From: Jacaranda mimosifolia
Taxonomy: Eukaryota > Streptophyta > Magnoliopsida > Lamiales > Bignoniaceae
Assembly: GCA_018894105.1 (NCBI GenBank)
Contig: CM032133.1
Coordinates: 16,816,501 to 16,880,500 of the forward strand
Direction: 5' to 3'
DNA: 64,000 nucleotides
This document shows, one piece after another, positions 11,639-22,796 of this stretch. Both the position numbers and the translations under genes were made by a program. Numbering within the stretch: the first letter of the stretch is position 1; each line of letters opens with the position of its first letter. The notes beneath the pieces were generated by a model. That model made no database searches. It had not been told where the DNA came from and was given only the letters and a program-made list of their open reading frames with translations.

Positions 11639-12460
11639 TGATATTCATTGCTTCTTGAGTTTTGAATGAAAATTTATTTTTGATGAAGAGCTTTTATCGA
11701 TATTCTTGGGTTTTGTAACTTTTCTTCCTGTCTTCACCTGTCTTTCTTTGCTATAATTTTAGATGATTGGTGGAATTCTTACGGACAAATAGGGATACTT
11801 GCATTAATCTTAGCATAATAAAGCTATTGAAGATTTGATGAAATTGTAAATACTAACAGAAGTTTGTTGTCTCTTTTACCTTGATAGAATTGAGCACGGG
11901 CTTACCTTCATGGATTCTAGTACCTTAAGTATTTATTCCCACAAAGAGGTAATGCTTATGCTAAACTTTTCTAAAAGAAATTACTTTTGCCATAGCTGAC
12001 GCTAATTTATCATCAGATATTTCTTATGGGAAAGAACATGCACTTTAATACACTTTATGGAATGAATGTTTGCTTCATGCATATTTTTCTGCTTAATTAT
12101 GTGACATTCTTTCATGCAATAATGGAAATTCAAGGTAAAGTTTGACATTTTTCTCGTTGTTCTTACAACTGATTATTGTGTGACTAAGCTGACAGCTTGC
12201 TTTAGCATGCATCATAATATGAAAAGACCTACTTAAAAAAACACAAAATATCTGGTAAATATGAGAAGAAGAAAAAAAGGCAACAAGTGAATAAAGTAAG
12301 CCACAAAAAGTAGCACCATTTTATTTATTTATTGGCAGAGCTGGTTCTTGTAGATCTAAGTGTAAAGTGTAGCATGTAAAAAAAAATTCTCATCACTTAA
12401 GTGGTACATGACTAACTTTTGAGGCTCTAAACGGATGAATTTTAATATCCTTTTGCAATC
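11639..12460. other. Intergenic DNA between hAT element and Copia RNase H relic
   Basis: No gene recognised. A short stretch near 11886-11950 is bounded by TTGATAG and AGGTAATG, which could be splice sites, but the putative exon matches nothing known to me and is not called. Confidence 0.35.
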
Positions 12461-12469
12461 AATTTCTTT

Positions 12470-12980
12470 TTAATACTCGAGGGATATAGTGATATGGGTT
12501 GGATAGCCCAAAAACCCTAGCAGTAATGGGTGTATTGAGTATGAATTTACCCTATATGGAGGCACTATCTCCTGAAAGTCTACAAAACAAACTCATTAAC
12601 TCAATCTACTTTGGAGGTTGAGTTATGTGCTTTGGACACGACTTGGATAGATATTGAACAGCTACAGGGGTTATAGTTGAGTTACCTATGGTTAGCAAAT
12701 CTCTTCCTATGATCATAGTACATTGTGACAGGTAAATCGTAATTGCAAAGGTTAGGAGTCTGAAGTTTAATCAAAAGACCAAGAGACACAATCCAAGTTA
12801 GGCTGTAGTCTGTTAGGGAGCTTATGTCTGATAGGGTTATGACCATATATTTTGTTGGTACCAAAGATAATGCGGTTGTTCTCTTAACTAAAGAACTTGA
12901 ATTATCTTTTGTCCAGAAATCCAAATTGGGAATGGAACTGAAAACCTATCAATGATATACCTATAATGGCAACCCAACCA
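12470..12980 (+). pseudogene. Copia retrotransposon A: RNase H relic
   Basis: Begins with LEGYSD, the usual start of Copia RNase H, and later reads KQTH...STLEVELCALD and VMTIYFVGTKDNAVV...LLTKEL across several stops and frame changes. These match the Copia RNase H order (secondary-structure blocks ending in KDNxADxLTK). It is on the same strand as the RT relic at 4744-6370 and supplies the part missing there. The simplest reading is one element opened by about 6.1 kb of later insertions. Confidence 0.65.
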
Positions 12981-13194
12981 ACCAAGTGGAGATCTCACAA
13001 GAAAGGTTCAATGTGGTATAAACAATCTTCTAAGTTAATAAGGTTGCACCTAATTTAAGGCTTAAGTTCATTTTTCATTGTGATGGTATAAGTTGGATAA
13101 CTAAGGTAGTAGTTCAAACTTGAAGATACCATTACTGAAAACAAGTCACGAGAATCCATCAGTATAGTCATTGTCTTATGGATTTGTGGTGGAT

Positions 13195-14140
13195 TGTTGT
13201 AATTAGCATAATAAATCATGTAAGATTGTACCTATTATATGCCAAAAGATGATTATATATTTGTGTGTGTGTGTATATATATATAACTTTGGATGTGTGC
13301 CAACTTTTTGTTGAAATCCATAAAATAATATGTGTGCCAACTTGGGAATAAATAAGCATGGGATTATGCATATGTGGGCAAAAAACCTTGTCTCAAATTA
13401 AAAATAAGACCAAGGAAAGAGTAGAATATATGTATCTTATGTGTTGGTGCTTGGTAAAGTACGAACTAAGAAGCAAATAAGGTGTGCACCACATGCGCAC
13501 AGCACGCTGCAGCCCCCTTATCTTGACTCGACTCAAAATCAGCATGGGCTCATGCTCAGGCATTTGTACGAATTTCCATGAGTTTTGTGTTGATCTTTTG
13601 TTGAAAATTTCAAAATTTTCTTTGAAATTTGAACATTTATAAATCAGATACACATTTGACTTTGAATGTTAAAAATGTGTTGATATTTTTCAATTCTATA
13701 ACAGAAACGTTTTTAACTTACTAGATGTTATAGATTTTGTGATAAAAATGTCATAAAACATCTCAAATGTTAAAAATTTACCTGGACATTTTAAATTCCC
13801 TCCCACACCTATATACATCATTGCCTAGCCGCAGAACACACTATAATAGTTATTTTTAGAAATCTCTCTGCTCTCTCTTTTCTCTGAGGAAGAGGTGTTC
13901 TACCATGCAATAGGAAACTCTTGGGTTTTATATTTGAAGGAGTATCGTAGTACCCTATGCATCGGTGAATGGGCTGACTATTTCTTCAAAGCAAACCAGT
14001 CTGCTAGTGATTTAGGTCAGTATATTTTATTTTACATAGAACCCAAATAAGTACTATGTCTAATAGATTGTACTGCTTTAGTTCTAAAAACTAGTTGTAT
14101 TTTTGGTTTCTATCTAAATTTACATAAATTTTTAAATAAA
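13195..14140 (+). repeat. Probable 3' LTR region of Copia A
   Basis: Follows a purine-rich stretch (GATTTGTGGTGGAT) and begins TGTTGTAATT, as expected for a polypurine tract and LTR start. Further in are a TATA-like CTATATACATC (13809) and a CTCTCTGCTCTCTCTTT leader-like tract (13865). No matching 5' copy was found, so the end is approximate. Confidence 0.3.
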
Positions 14141-14148
14141 TCTCTAAT

Positions 14149-14573
14149 TGATTTAGGTAGAGAGTAATCCTTCGCAACATCAAATATGCGGTTTGGGTCA
14201 AGTCGTCATTGTAGAACCTGGACTAGACCTAAAATCCACAAACAAGTTGTTAGAGTCATCGGGAGGGGTCCCAACAAAAACCCTATAATGCTCAAGTCAG
14301 ATCTTAAGATCGAGGAATAGAATATATTAAAGGCATGGTAGAGATTCTAAGGCTAAGAAAATGAATGGGTTAAATGATACTTGAGATGTGGGACACTTGG
14401 GTATTTATAGTTGTTAACAAGTGGCTAAAATGGGAGTGGCTGACTTGGTGGTATCTAAATCGTATGTGTGTGTGTTGATGGAAAGTTGATGTTTGTCTAG
14501 GTCGAGCTCAACCAGGTGGGAAGAAGAGCGAATCTAGCCCATTTTGCTGCGTTTCTTATTTTATTTTACCTCA
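14149..14573 (-). repeat. Left LTR-like repeat of Gypsy element (3' LTR on -)
   Basis: About 425 bp, similar along its length to 17894-18339 (shared landmarks: GAGTAATC, CTTAAGATCGAGGAAT, GATTCTAAGGCTAAGAAAAT, CACTTGGGTATTTA, GACTTGGTGGTATCTAAAT). On the minus strand it starts TGAGGTAAAA and ends AAATCA, consistent with TG...CA ends, and has a TATA box, CTATAAATACCC, at about 14400. Exact ends are inferred from where similarity stops. The flanking 5 bp do not match those of the other copy. Confidence 0.6.
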
Positions 14574-16190
14574 TTATTTAATTTGCCCACCTCGTGAAGT
14601 CAGAACATAGTGTGAGGGTGCTAAAATCAAGATCATACTTAACAAAGTAGTAAGTCACTCTTCAAGATTTAATTCTTTTATTCGCATGTTCATTTTATAA
14701 CATTGTTGCTATTTTTATGATTTTTTACTAGCCAAACGGTCAAGAAATCCAACCCGTTGATTTGTCTGCCTTATGAGGTATGCCCTACTCTTCACCGTCC
14801 ATTGTGCTTCTCTTTTGTATAAATAGGATTCAATCTTTTCCTTTATCATTTTGCATGTTTGGTTAGTGAGGGAGTCTCTCAAAGGAGCGGACATAGGAGT
14901 AGCTTAGGGTGCCTGTGCAACATCTTGACACAAGCTCTTCATCCTTAACATATAAGTACCCTTTTATATTTCTTCCATGGCATCTAGGACTAGTAGCGAG
15001 CAAACCCATACCAATTACGGGTTTGTAAATACCAAAATATATATGATGTCTTGAGGTTGGGGTCGATGTCATTACCAGCTGAAGTATTCAGTTTGCCTTA
15101 GGTTAACTGAGTTGGGTATGACAATCCTTCAACATCAATAACATACTTGAACATATCTTCGAAATGTTACTTGGTAAGTTAACCCACTTCCCGAGTCATA
15201 TGTGAACCTTCCTCACTTAACTACTTGTGCCTCTTTAAAACAGGCAGACGTCCTTAAACTTCGATCTCGATACTTTATTCCTTCTAAATATAGAATAATA
15301 ATCCTTAATAATGATGGGCGTTTGTATGATCCTCTCCCTTGATGTCGTACTTTTCATGTGGCTACATTAAACACGGGTTTGAGGTTCCCTCTAGATGCCC
15401 GCCTTGAGAATATCTCGATCAATTTAGAAGTTTGCCTACACAATTGATACCAAATTCCATTCATCATTTAATAAGTTTTTTTTTTTCAATAATGATGGTT
15501 CATTTCAATATCAAACCTTCCTTTGAGAATTTTTGGTCGCTTTACCCTTTGTCCTCATCGAGTCGTAGTGGCAATGAATGATTTTTTTTTTATTTTACCA
15601 CCTAAACGGATTGTAGGTTCATAGATAAGCTCCCAACGTCAATAGGTAAAGACTGGAAATAAAAGTTCTTCTTCTTAGAGGTCCCTCTGATCATCTTTGG
15701 TGTTTAAGATGCTCTTGGGTCATTAAGAAATCAAATCCTCCTTCTCTCAAACAAACCAAGAACTTCTAAAAGGAGGACTGCTGCTACTGTCTCTGATACT
15801 GAGTCTCTAGGGCCCCAAGCTTCGCCTAACCTTTAGGTTCCTACTTTGCGACCCCAATCCAATTCCGTTTGTGATCCTTATTTAACTCATTTCAGGAAGT
15901 AGCTACCCAGGAGGGTACAACTTAGTAGTGCGTCACACTTGATGTGATTCGCAAGAATAGTCAAACGCAGAACTCCTACATGCCTCATGTCGAACCTTTC
16001 TGATCTCTTATCATACCTTCATGGAGTTTGACCTCTAAGTCCAATATGTTGTTTACAAACTATGGTGAAACATCTTTTCAGCTATATGACACATGCTTTC
16101 TTACACGAGATCAGGTCACTTTATGGGGGTCTAGTGTGAGTCAACTTGAGGAGCACATCGCTCATGTCACAATATGGGTAAGTTAGGATA
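14574..16190. other. Unresolved DNA inside the Gypsy element
   Basis: Lies between the left LTR and the gag relic, where protease and pol would be expected on -. No RT, integrase or protease motif could be read. A + strand TATA box (TATAAATAGG, 14818) followed by a pyrimidine-rich leader may be an unrelated promoter or inserted LTR. The open frame at 14863-15072 has no recognised similarity. Confidence 0.35.
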
Positions 16191-16199
16191 TTTTTTTCA

Positions 16200-17840
16200 T
16201 GTGTGTAACTCAAGGTCATATCTTCATCAAATGTAAAAAAATTTTCATGTGCGTAACTCATGGTCAAAACTTTTCTACCTTTCAAAGGTTGTGGGGTCCT
16301 GTATACTTTGATATATCATTTCCCAGCATTTGATGAATCTCCCTTATGGGACCCATAGAAATCATAATTATCATCCCTTTGCACAGTTAATTATTTCCAT
16401 GAGGTTGATTTTAGGGTCTTACGCTACGTGACCTTAATGTGGTCTTTCTCCCTGATCACGTCTTTCCACCACGTCTTTAAGCTGAAAAGATTCTTCAGTA
16501 TTATGACCCCAATCTTCATGGAAAGGAAAATATTTGTTTGAAGTGCTTTTATTTAGTGTTTCCCTAGTCTTTTTAGGCCAGTGTAGTAGGTCATTATGCT
16601 CAATCGCCATCAATGCTCTTCCCAAAGACGTGGTCAAAGGTGTATAATGGTGATTTCTCTAGTATTGCGGTGATCAGGGTCATTCACAATCGACCCTTCA
16701 TCTTTCTCTACCCTTATCTCTCCTGAAATCCTTCCTCGAGTCTCCCATAGATCAACTCCATTCTTTATCTTTGATGAAGTTCACTTCCTCTTCCTGTTTG
16801 TGCCTTTCACTTGTTTCCATCAAGTGTTCAACATTTTCAGGAGGATTTGAGCTAGAGCTAAGACCAATGAACCTTTCTTCAAGATATGTATTAAGATGCT
16901 GACCTTCATGTCAACTCGGAGGTCTGGAACCTCCAAGACCTCATTGTTGAAACGTTGATGAAAGATCTTAGACTCATATTTTGATTGCCTAATAGTAAAC
17001 AAATGTGTGGCTGACTTCTTCTTGCTAGTAAAATGGAAAAATTATTTTATGCATAATTGCTCATATGAATGAATGGAACTCACTGGTTGGAAGGTCAACC
17101 ATTCTTAAGCTTAACCATATGAGATGGAGATGAAAATTCAGCTATTTATAGCATCAATCTCCCATTGGAGCTATATTATGTTCTTAAATGCCGTGAGATG
17201 CTCCCTTGGATCTTTACATCCATCATACTTTGGTAGGTCGGGGATCCTATATTTTGATGGTAGAGTTTCTGCAAGTATATCGATTCTAAATGGTGAGCCT
17301 CGTCTCTATACGGTTGAATCCCCTACTTCTCTATTCTTTATCATCTCCAATTCTTTGTTAAATTGTCTAACCTGAGCTTGGAGGTCCTCTATCTCTATCC
17401 GCTCGCGTGTATAGGTCATGATCGACCTACTCGCCTTATCGTCCATTAGGTCAGCCTATTGTGCTTGCCGAGCTCGACATCTACCTCTCCTAATTCAGCC
17501 ACGTGCTTCTAGTCCTCTCTCTGGGGCTCAAGTAATATAGGATAAGTGGTGAATAATTTTCGAGGTTGGATAGGGTTGTTGTTTGGTGCTGCAAGTTGTA
17601 CCATGAAAGAGAAAGTAGAAGTTCGAGCTCCGCGGTTCCGAGTAGCTTTTTCTCCTAATCTTCCATCATCTTTTGGAGCACATTAGGTGTGATTTGGAGT
17701 AGCTCACCGTTCGAAGTGACCACTAGAGTTGAAGGTGTGTCTAGAGAGGGTGGGCTAGCAGCGCTAGTCCATATTGGGGGTGTAGGTGATGTATTGGTGT
17801 TGATATGGACAAGATGTACGTTGAACAAAACATCGTCCAT
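16200..17840 (-). pseudogene. Gypsy retrotransposon gag relic
   Basis: Read on -. A start ATG at 17840 opens a short N-terminal frame. 17002-16820 has the retrotransposon gag core (FTIRQSKYESKIFHQRFNNE, then VPDLRVD), where family members have LxxIKQ...ESLRxYxxRFN. 16637-16434 contains FHEDWGHNTEESFQLKD, the pattern of the CCHC-adjacent linker in Gypsy gag (FHxDHGHxTEEC). Near 16330 a GDSSNAGK stretch resembles the gag-protease spacer. Stops separate the segments. No pol was found. Confidence 0.65.
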
Positions 17841-17893
17841 GATATGATCTCAGGTCTGTAGTGGAAGGACAATTTCCCATAGATTATGCCGAT

Positions 17894-18339
17894 TGATTTG
17901 GGCTGGGAGTAATCATTCACAACGTGAGATCTATTGTTCGGGTTGAGTCATCACTGCAGAACCAAGACTAGACCTGAAATCCACAAAAAAATAGTTAAGG
18001 TCGATGGGATGGGTCCTAGCGAAAATCCTTCGACACTCAAGTCAAATCTTAAGATCGAGGAATGTAATATATTAAAGGCAAGGGAGAGATTCTAAGGCTA
18101 AGAAAATGAGTGGGTTAAATGATACATGAGGGTATGGGACACTTGGGTATTTAGAGTTATTAACAAGTGGCCAAAATGGGAGTAGCTGACTTGGTGGTAT
18201 CTAAATCATATATGTGTATGCTGATGGAGGGTTGATTTTTGTCTGAGTCAGGTTTGGGTCAATCAGGTTGAAACTGACCCGGTGGACAAAAGGCACAGAT
18301 CTGGCTATTTTCTTGAATTTCTTATTTTATTTTACCTCA
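17894..18339 (-). repeat. Right LTR-like repeat of Gypsy element (5' LTR on -)
   Basis: Pairs with 14149-14573. Its minus-strand 3' end lies about 50 bases before the gag start at 17840, as expected for a 5' LTR. A primer-binding site could not be identified with confidence in that gap. Confidence 0.6.
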
Positions 18340-19053
18340 TCACTGATGATTTTTTGTTTTAAAATTATTGTTTACGCATTTATAGATAATATGAACTCGA
18401 TTTTTACCAACATTATATTCATGCATGACATAGTATAACCATTTATTTGCATCTATGACAATGCGAAGAACCTGAAATCCATGATCAGGATGAGGATAGC
18501 ATTTATTTTTAAGTTCTGTGAGAGGAACTAAGTTCATGTTCCCCTTCATGAGATGTTTTATAGATTTTAAGTCGTCTTCTTCTTCTTCTTCTTCTTCTTT
18601 TGCCTTTTTCTCTCTATGCAATTGCAATGTGTAAACTTGAGAGGCTAAACCTTGTCCCTTGACCACTCAAACATAAGTATTATCAAGTGTATTACAATTA
18701 TGTAAATGACATGCTACATTATTTGCTTCAACAATAGGCAATAGTGCTTGCAAGTGTATTTTGATGGAAACCGTTGTAGATGTAAATCAAATTTAGAGAA
18801 GGGACTCATCGAATCCGGCTTGATCTCTTTTCCCGAGGATAGAAAATGGGTAAAATTATCAGTCCTGGCTTTACTTAGAAGATTGATTCTCTTGCCATTG
18901 CCAACCAAACTGAGCCCCTCTCCGTGACAGCTCTTTAGCTTTAGCTTATGCTTCTCCACATCTATTTATGTAACCAGTAACGGGAGTGCTTGTGATCAAG
19001 AATAGGCCCTTCATCCCTGAATCCTCCATCTCATTCGGGCCATTAAAATTAAG
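18340..19053 (-). other. Intergenic DNA with two unclassified minus-strand frames
   Basis: Open frames 18666-18340 (108 codons, with a GAA run coding for a glutamate stretch at about 18570-18598) and 18959-18714 (81 codons) show no family I recognise. They may be relics of a retroelement, but there is no motif to support that. Confidence 0.25.
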
Positions 19054-19715
19054 CATTTTTTGGGCTAATTTGAAAAAATATGGTGAAAAAAGAAAAAATT
19101 TACAAAACTACCGTAAATTTAAAAGCTTTACAAAATTATGGTAAGGCGTGGCTATTTTTTTTTTTTTAATTTCATTTTCCCTCTAGCCACGCCTCTTTGG
19201 GATTTTCCTTTTTTTTATTATTATTATTTTTATTTAGTATTGTTTTATATATATATATAAATATATTTTTTTTTTAACTTTTTAATTTTAATATTTGCTT
19301 TTTTTTTTCTTTTGGGAATAATATTAGGGTTGACATAGCATCATTTTTTTTATCTTTATTTTATGTAATTTAATATAGAATATTTTATCTTATATTTAAA
19401 ATTTTAATTAATTGATTTTTTGAAATATTAAAAATGAGCCATAAAATATAGTATAAATTTTAAATTTTTTTATAAATGTACTATTTTATAAAATGCAAGT
19501 GATTGAAACATGTTTTTATAAATTTACTATACTCTATATTTTCTTCAATTGATGCAATATATTAATTCGTGAAGGAATGCTTGTAATGTTTGAACTTTGG
19601 CCAAAATAAGTATGTAAAACCACAGCATATGATTATATATTAATATATTAATCAAACATTATTATACTTTTTAATCATAAGTGATGCTTGTAATTTCAAG
19701 ATATGTTATTATTTT

Positions 19716-20305
19716 GGGCTAATTTATAAAAATATTGTGAAAAAAATAATATATGCAAAATTACCTTAATTCTTGAAAGTTTCTAAAAATTATGGTAAGG
19801 CGTGGCTATAGCCACGCCTTTATCTATCTTTTTATTTTTTTTAATCAGATAATTAAGAGAAATTCGTAATTGCTGCAATACAATTGCATTGAAGGCCACG
19901 CCTCTTTAGAAATTTCTTTTTTTTTTTAATTCCTTTTTTTATGTTTGAATTTTTTTGCTTTTAGGAATAATATTAGGGCTGACATCAGCCCTAATATTAT
20001 TTTATGTAATTTAATATAAAATATTTTATTTTATATTTAAAATTTAATTAATTAATTTTTTTAAAATATTAAAAATGAGACCATAAAAATGTAGTATAAA
20101 TTTTAATTTTTTTTTATAAATATACTATTTTATAAAATGCAGTGATTGAAGCATGTTTCTATAAGTTTACTGTATTCTATATTTACTTTAGTTGATGTAA
20201 TATATTAACTCTTGAATGGATGCTTGTAATGTTGGAACTTTGGCCAAAATAGGCATGTGAAACTGCAGTATATGATTATATATTAACACGTTAATCAAGA
20301 TTTAT
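19716..20305 (+). repeat. Duplicated TIR arm inside the Mutator-like element
   Basis: Direct copy of the element's left arm (19063-19700) with more differences than exist between left and right arms. At 19797-19820 it contains a perfect 24-bp palindrome centred on GGCTATAGCC, and at 19974-19997 a second palindromic stretch built on TAGGGCTGA/TCAGCCCTA. Its left flank fits the 9-bp duplication less well, so it is not the true terminus. Confidence 0.75.
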
Positions 20306-20355
20306 TATTTATAAATAATATTTTATTTGTAAATGACTACTCGTATATCTTTCAT

Positions 20356-20580
20356 TTGGATAAGGAGACTCGCATATCAACAATCATGCAAGTGAAAAAT
20401 GACATTAATTTGTCAAAATTATTGGATCCGAGGGCTGGCATAAGTAGTATGGAGTTGTTCATCGAAGTTGAACCAGTACGTCCTAATAATATGCAGGACA
20501 TGTTATTGCGAGGGGAACATGGATCCTACATGTCATTTTTGATGCAATATCATTTGGGCAGTACTTTTACATCTCAATAA
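20356..20580 (+). other. Small open frame in the Mutator-like element core
   Basis: 74 codons, with EVEPVRPNNMQDMLLRGEHG as the most protein-like part. The next 200 bases continue coding-like text in shifted frames (YGGGSISHQYSN, then a PKPKP run). It might be an eroded N-terminal part of a Mutator-like transposase or a captured host fragment. I do not recognise it and assign no function. Confidence 0.3.
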
Positions 20581-21063
20581 ATTCCCTTGGGAGGAAACCA
20601 ATGTGCCATTTAATTTAGTGGCAAATATGGACATACAATGTCACACACATAGGCAGGGATTCCTGACTTGCCTACCAAAACAGATGGCTTTACAAATTTT
20701 GAAATTCGTGATATTTATGGTGGTGGTTCTATATCTCATCAATATTCCAACATTGGTCCTTCTACTTTTCATCAAAAATTTTTGAAGCCGACACCTAAGC
20801 CCAAGCACATGTAAGACAACAAGCCTACCGTCAAGCCCAAGCCCGACAACATTGATTCTTCCAACTTTATAGTTATGTTTTATGTTTTATGTTTTTCCTT
20901 TGTATCAAACTTCAAGAATACTAAATTTGGTCGAGAATCTCAAAAATTTTATACAATTGTAATATGTTATATTTCACTTACATACTTAAAGAATAAAACC
21001 CATACATTATTTTTTAATTAAATAGTAAGTGTTACATATTAAACGCATAAAAATTAAATATAC

Positions 21064-21090
21064 CTAAACCCTAAACCCCAAACCCCAATA
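21064..21090 (+). repeat. Short telomere-like CCCTAAA stretch
   Basis: Reads TAAACCCTAAACCCCAAACC: one to two plant telomere units with near-matches, inside the Mutator-like element core. Too short to be more than an interstitial telomere-like motif. Confidence 0.5.
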
Positions 21091-21860
21091 TTTTGGCTTT
21101 GTCTTACGGAATAGTTGAAATGCAAATTTGGACTTTAAAATTAAGAATAAATAAAATGATACATGATATTAATCATTTTCATTAAAGATATATTGGCATT
21201 AATAATGACCATTTTTTTTTCTTAATAACCATGTATATCCAAGCTAAAAAAATGAATCATCTTCCATTTGAGTTTAATTCTAAAAGACAATATATAGAAA
21301 TATATATATATATATATATATGATAAAGTTATGTGAATGGTGAATTTTATAAGTGGAATAGATAAATAGAACCGATTAGATAAAAGTATTATGTGACAGT
21401 TTCATATGCCAAAATAATAGCATACCTTAAAATTACAAGCATCACTTATGATTAAAAAGTATGATAATGCTTGATTAATGTATTAATATATAATCATATA
21501 CTGTGGTTTTACATACTTATTTTGGCCAAAGTTCAAACATGACAAGCATTCCTTCACGAATTAATATATTGCATCAATTGAAGAAAATATAGAGTATAGT
21601 AAATTTATAAAAGCATGTTTCAATCACTTGCATTTTATAAAATAGTACATTTATAAAAAAATTTAAAATTTATACTATATTTTATGACTCATTTTTAATA
21701 TTTCAAAAAATTAATTAATTAAAATTTTAAATATAAGATAAAATATTCTAGATTAAATTACATAAAATAAAGATAAAACAAATGATGCTATGTCAACCCT
21801 AATATTATTCCCAAAAGAAAAAAAAAATCAAACATTAAAATTAAAAAATTAAAATATATT

Positions 21861-21891
<31 letters not shown>

Positions 21892-22796
21892 ATAAAACAA
21901 TACTAAAAAAATAATAATAATAAAAAAAAAGGAAAAATCCCAAAGAGGAAAAATACATGAATTAAGAGGCCGCGCCTCTTAATTATGAAATTAAAAAAAT
22001 ATATAATAGGGTAAGGCGTGGCTACCATAATTTTGTAAAGCTTTTAAATTTATGGTAGTTTTGTAAATTTTTTCTTTTTTCACCATATTTTTTCAAATTA
22101 GCCCATTTTTTGCAGTTACTTTCCAGACAGCACGGAAGAAGAAAGATAAAATTTGCAAATTACTATTTCATGGTCTTTCCATTCTGGTCAGACACTTGTG
22201 ACTCTTCCCTCAATACAATGTCTCAATGTAGTTACAAATTCAGGATTTACTTAGAAAGCATATTTACAACGGAATCTGCTAAAACCAAATCTTACTCTAT
22301 TCCCCCACCCCCCATCCTCGAATGCTACATTCTAACCATACGGTAGAAAGAACAAATATATGAATCAAACACATTCAAAAATTCTAACCATACAAGAATG
22401 TCCTACTTTTTTTAATATATCAACTCAGTAGCACTCTGCGGATTAGAATGTCTTGCTAAATCCTGCTCCAGTAATCCACCTTACCAGCTGACCATATATG
22501 GCATTTGTGATTATCTTGTTTGACTCTGGCCATATTTATCATCAAGAAATGTCCACATCACACCAACTAAGCCCATCAAATTTGACTAGCTGATTTTCTT
22601 GTTCCTAGTAGTAATTATCATCCACACGTGCATAGTTTCAAAGATTTTGCGGTCCCTCTTGCCCCATTTTTTTTCCTTGTTTTTTCCTTTGCTTTCCTTC
22701 TACTGTAGAAGAGAGAAATCAAGTTCCTGTCTCACATGGCTACCTACACCTGATACTATAGTATTGAGGACTAAAACAATTTCTATGCCATATTAA

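Larger units (their letters stand above)
19063..22103. mobile_element. Mutator-like element with long TIRs, 3.0 kb, 9-bp TSD
   Basis: The ends GGCTAATTTG and its inverse lie between perfect 9-bp duplications CATTTTTTG (19054-19062 and 22104-22112); a 9-bp duplication is the mark of Mutator-like elements. The left arm 19063-19700 and right arm 21426-22103 are inverted copies along about 650 bp. A third, direct copy of the left arm follows at 19716-20305, also starting GGGCTAATTT. The arms share GGCGTGGC...GCCACGCC blocks. The unique core (about 20310-21420) has no recognisable transposase. Confidence 0.9.

Noticed and set aside
11886..11950. Possible exon bounded by AG and GT
   Set aside because: No recognisable protein and no neighbouring exons.
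18340..18959. Two minus-strand frames, one with a glutamate run
   Set aside because: The run is a GAA microsatellite and neither frame resembles a known protein; left as unclassified.
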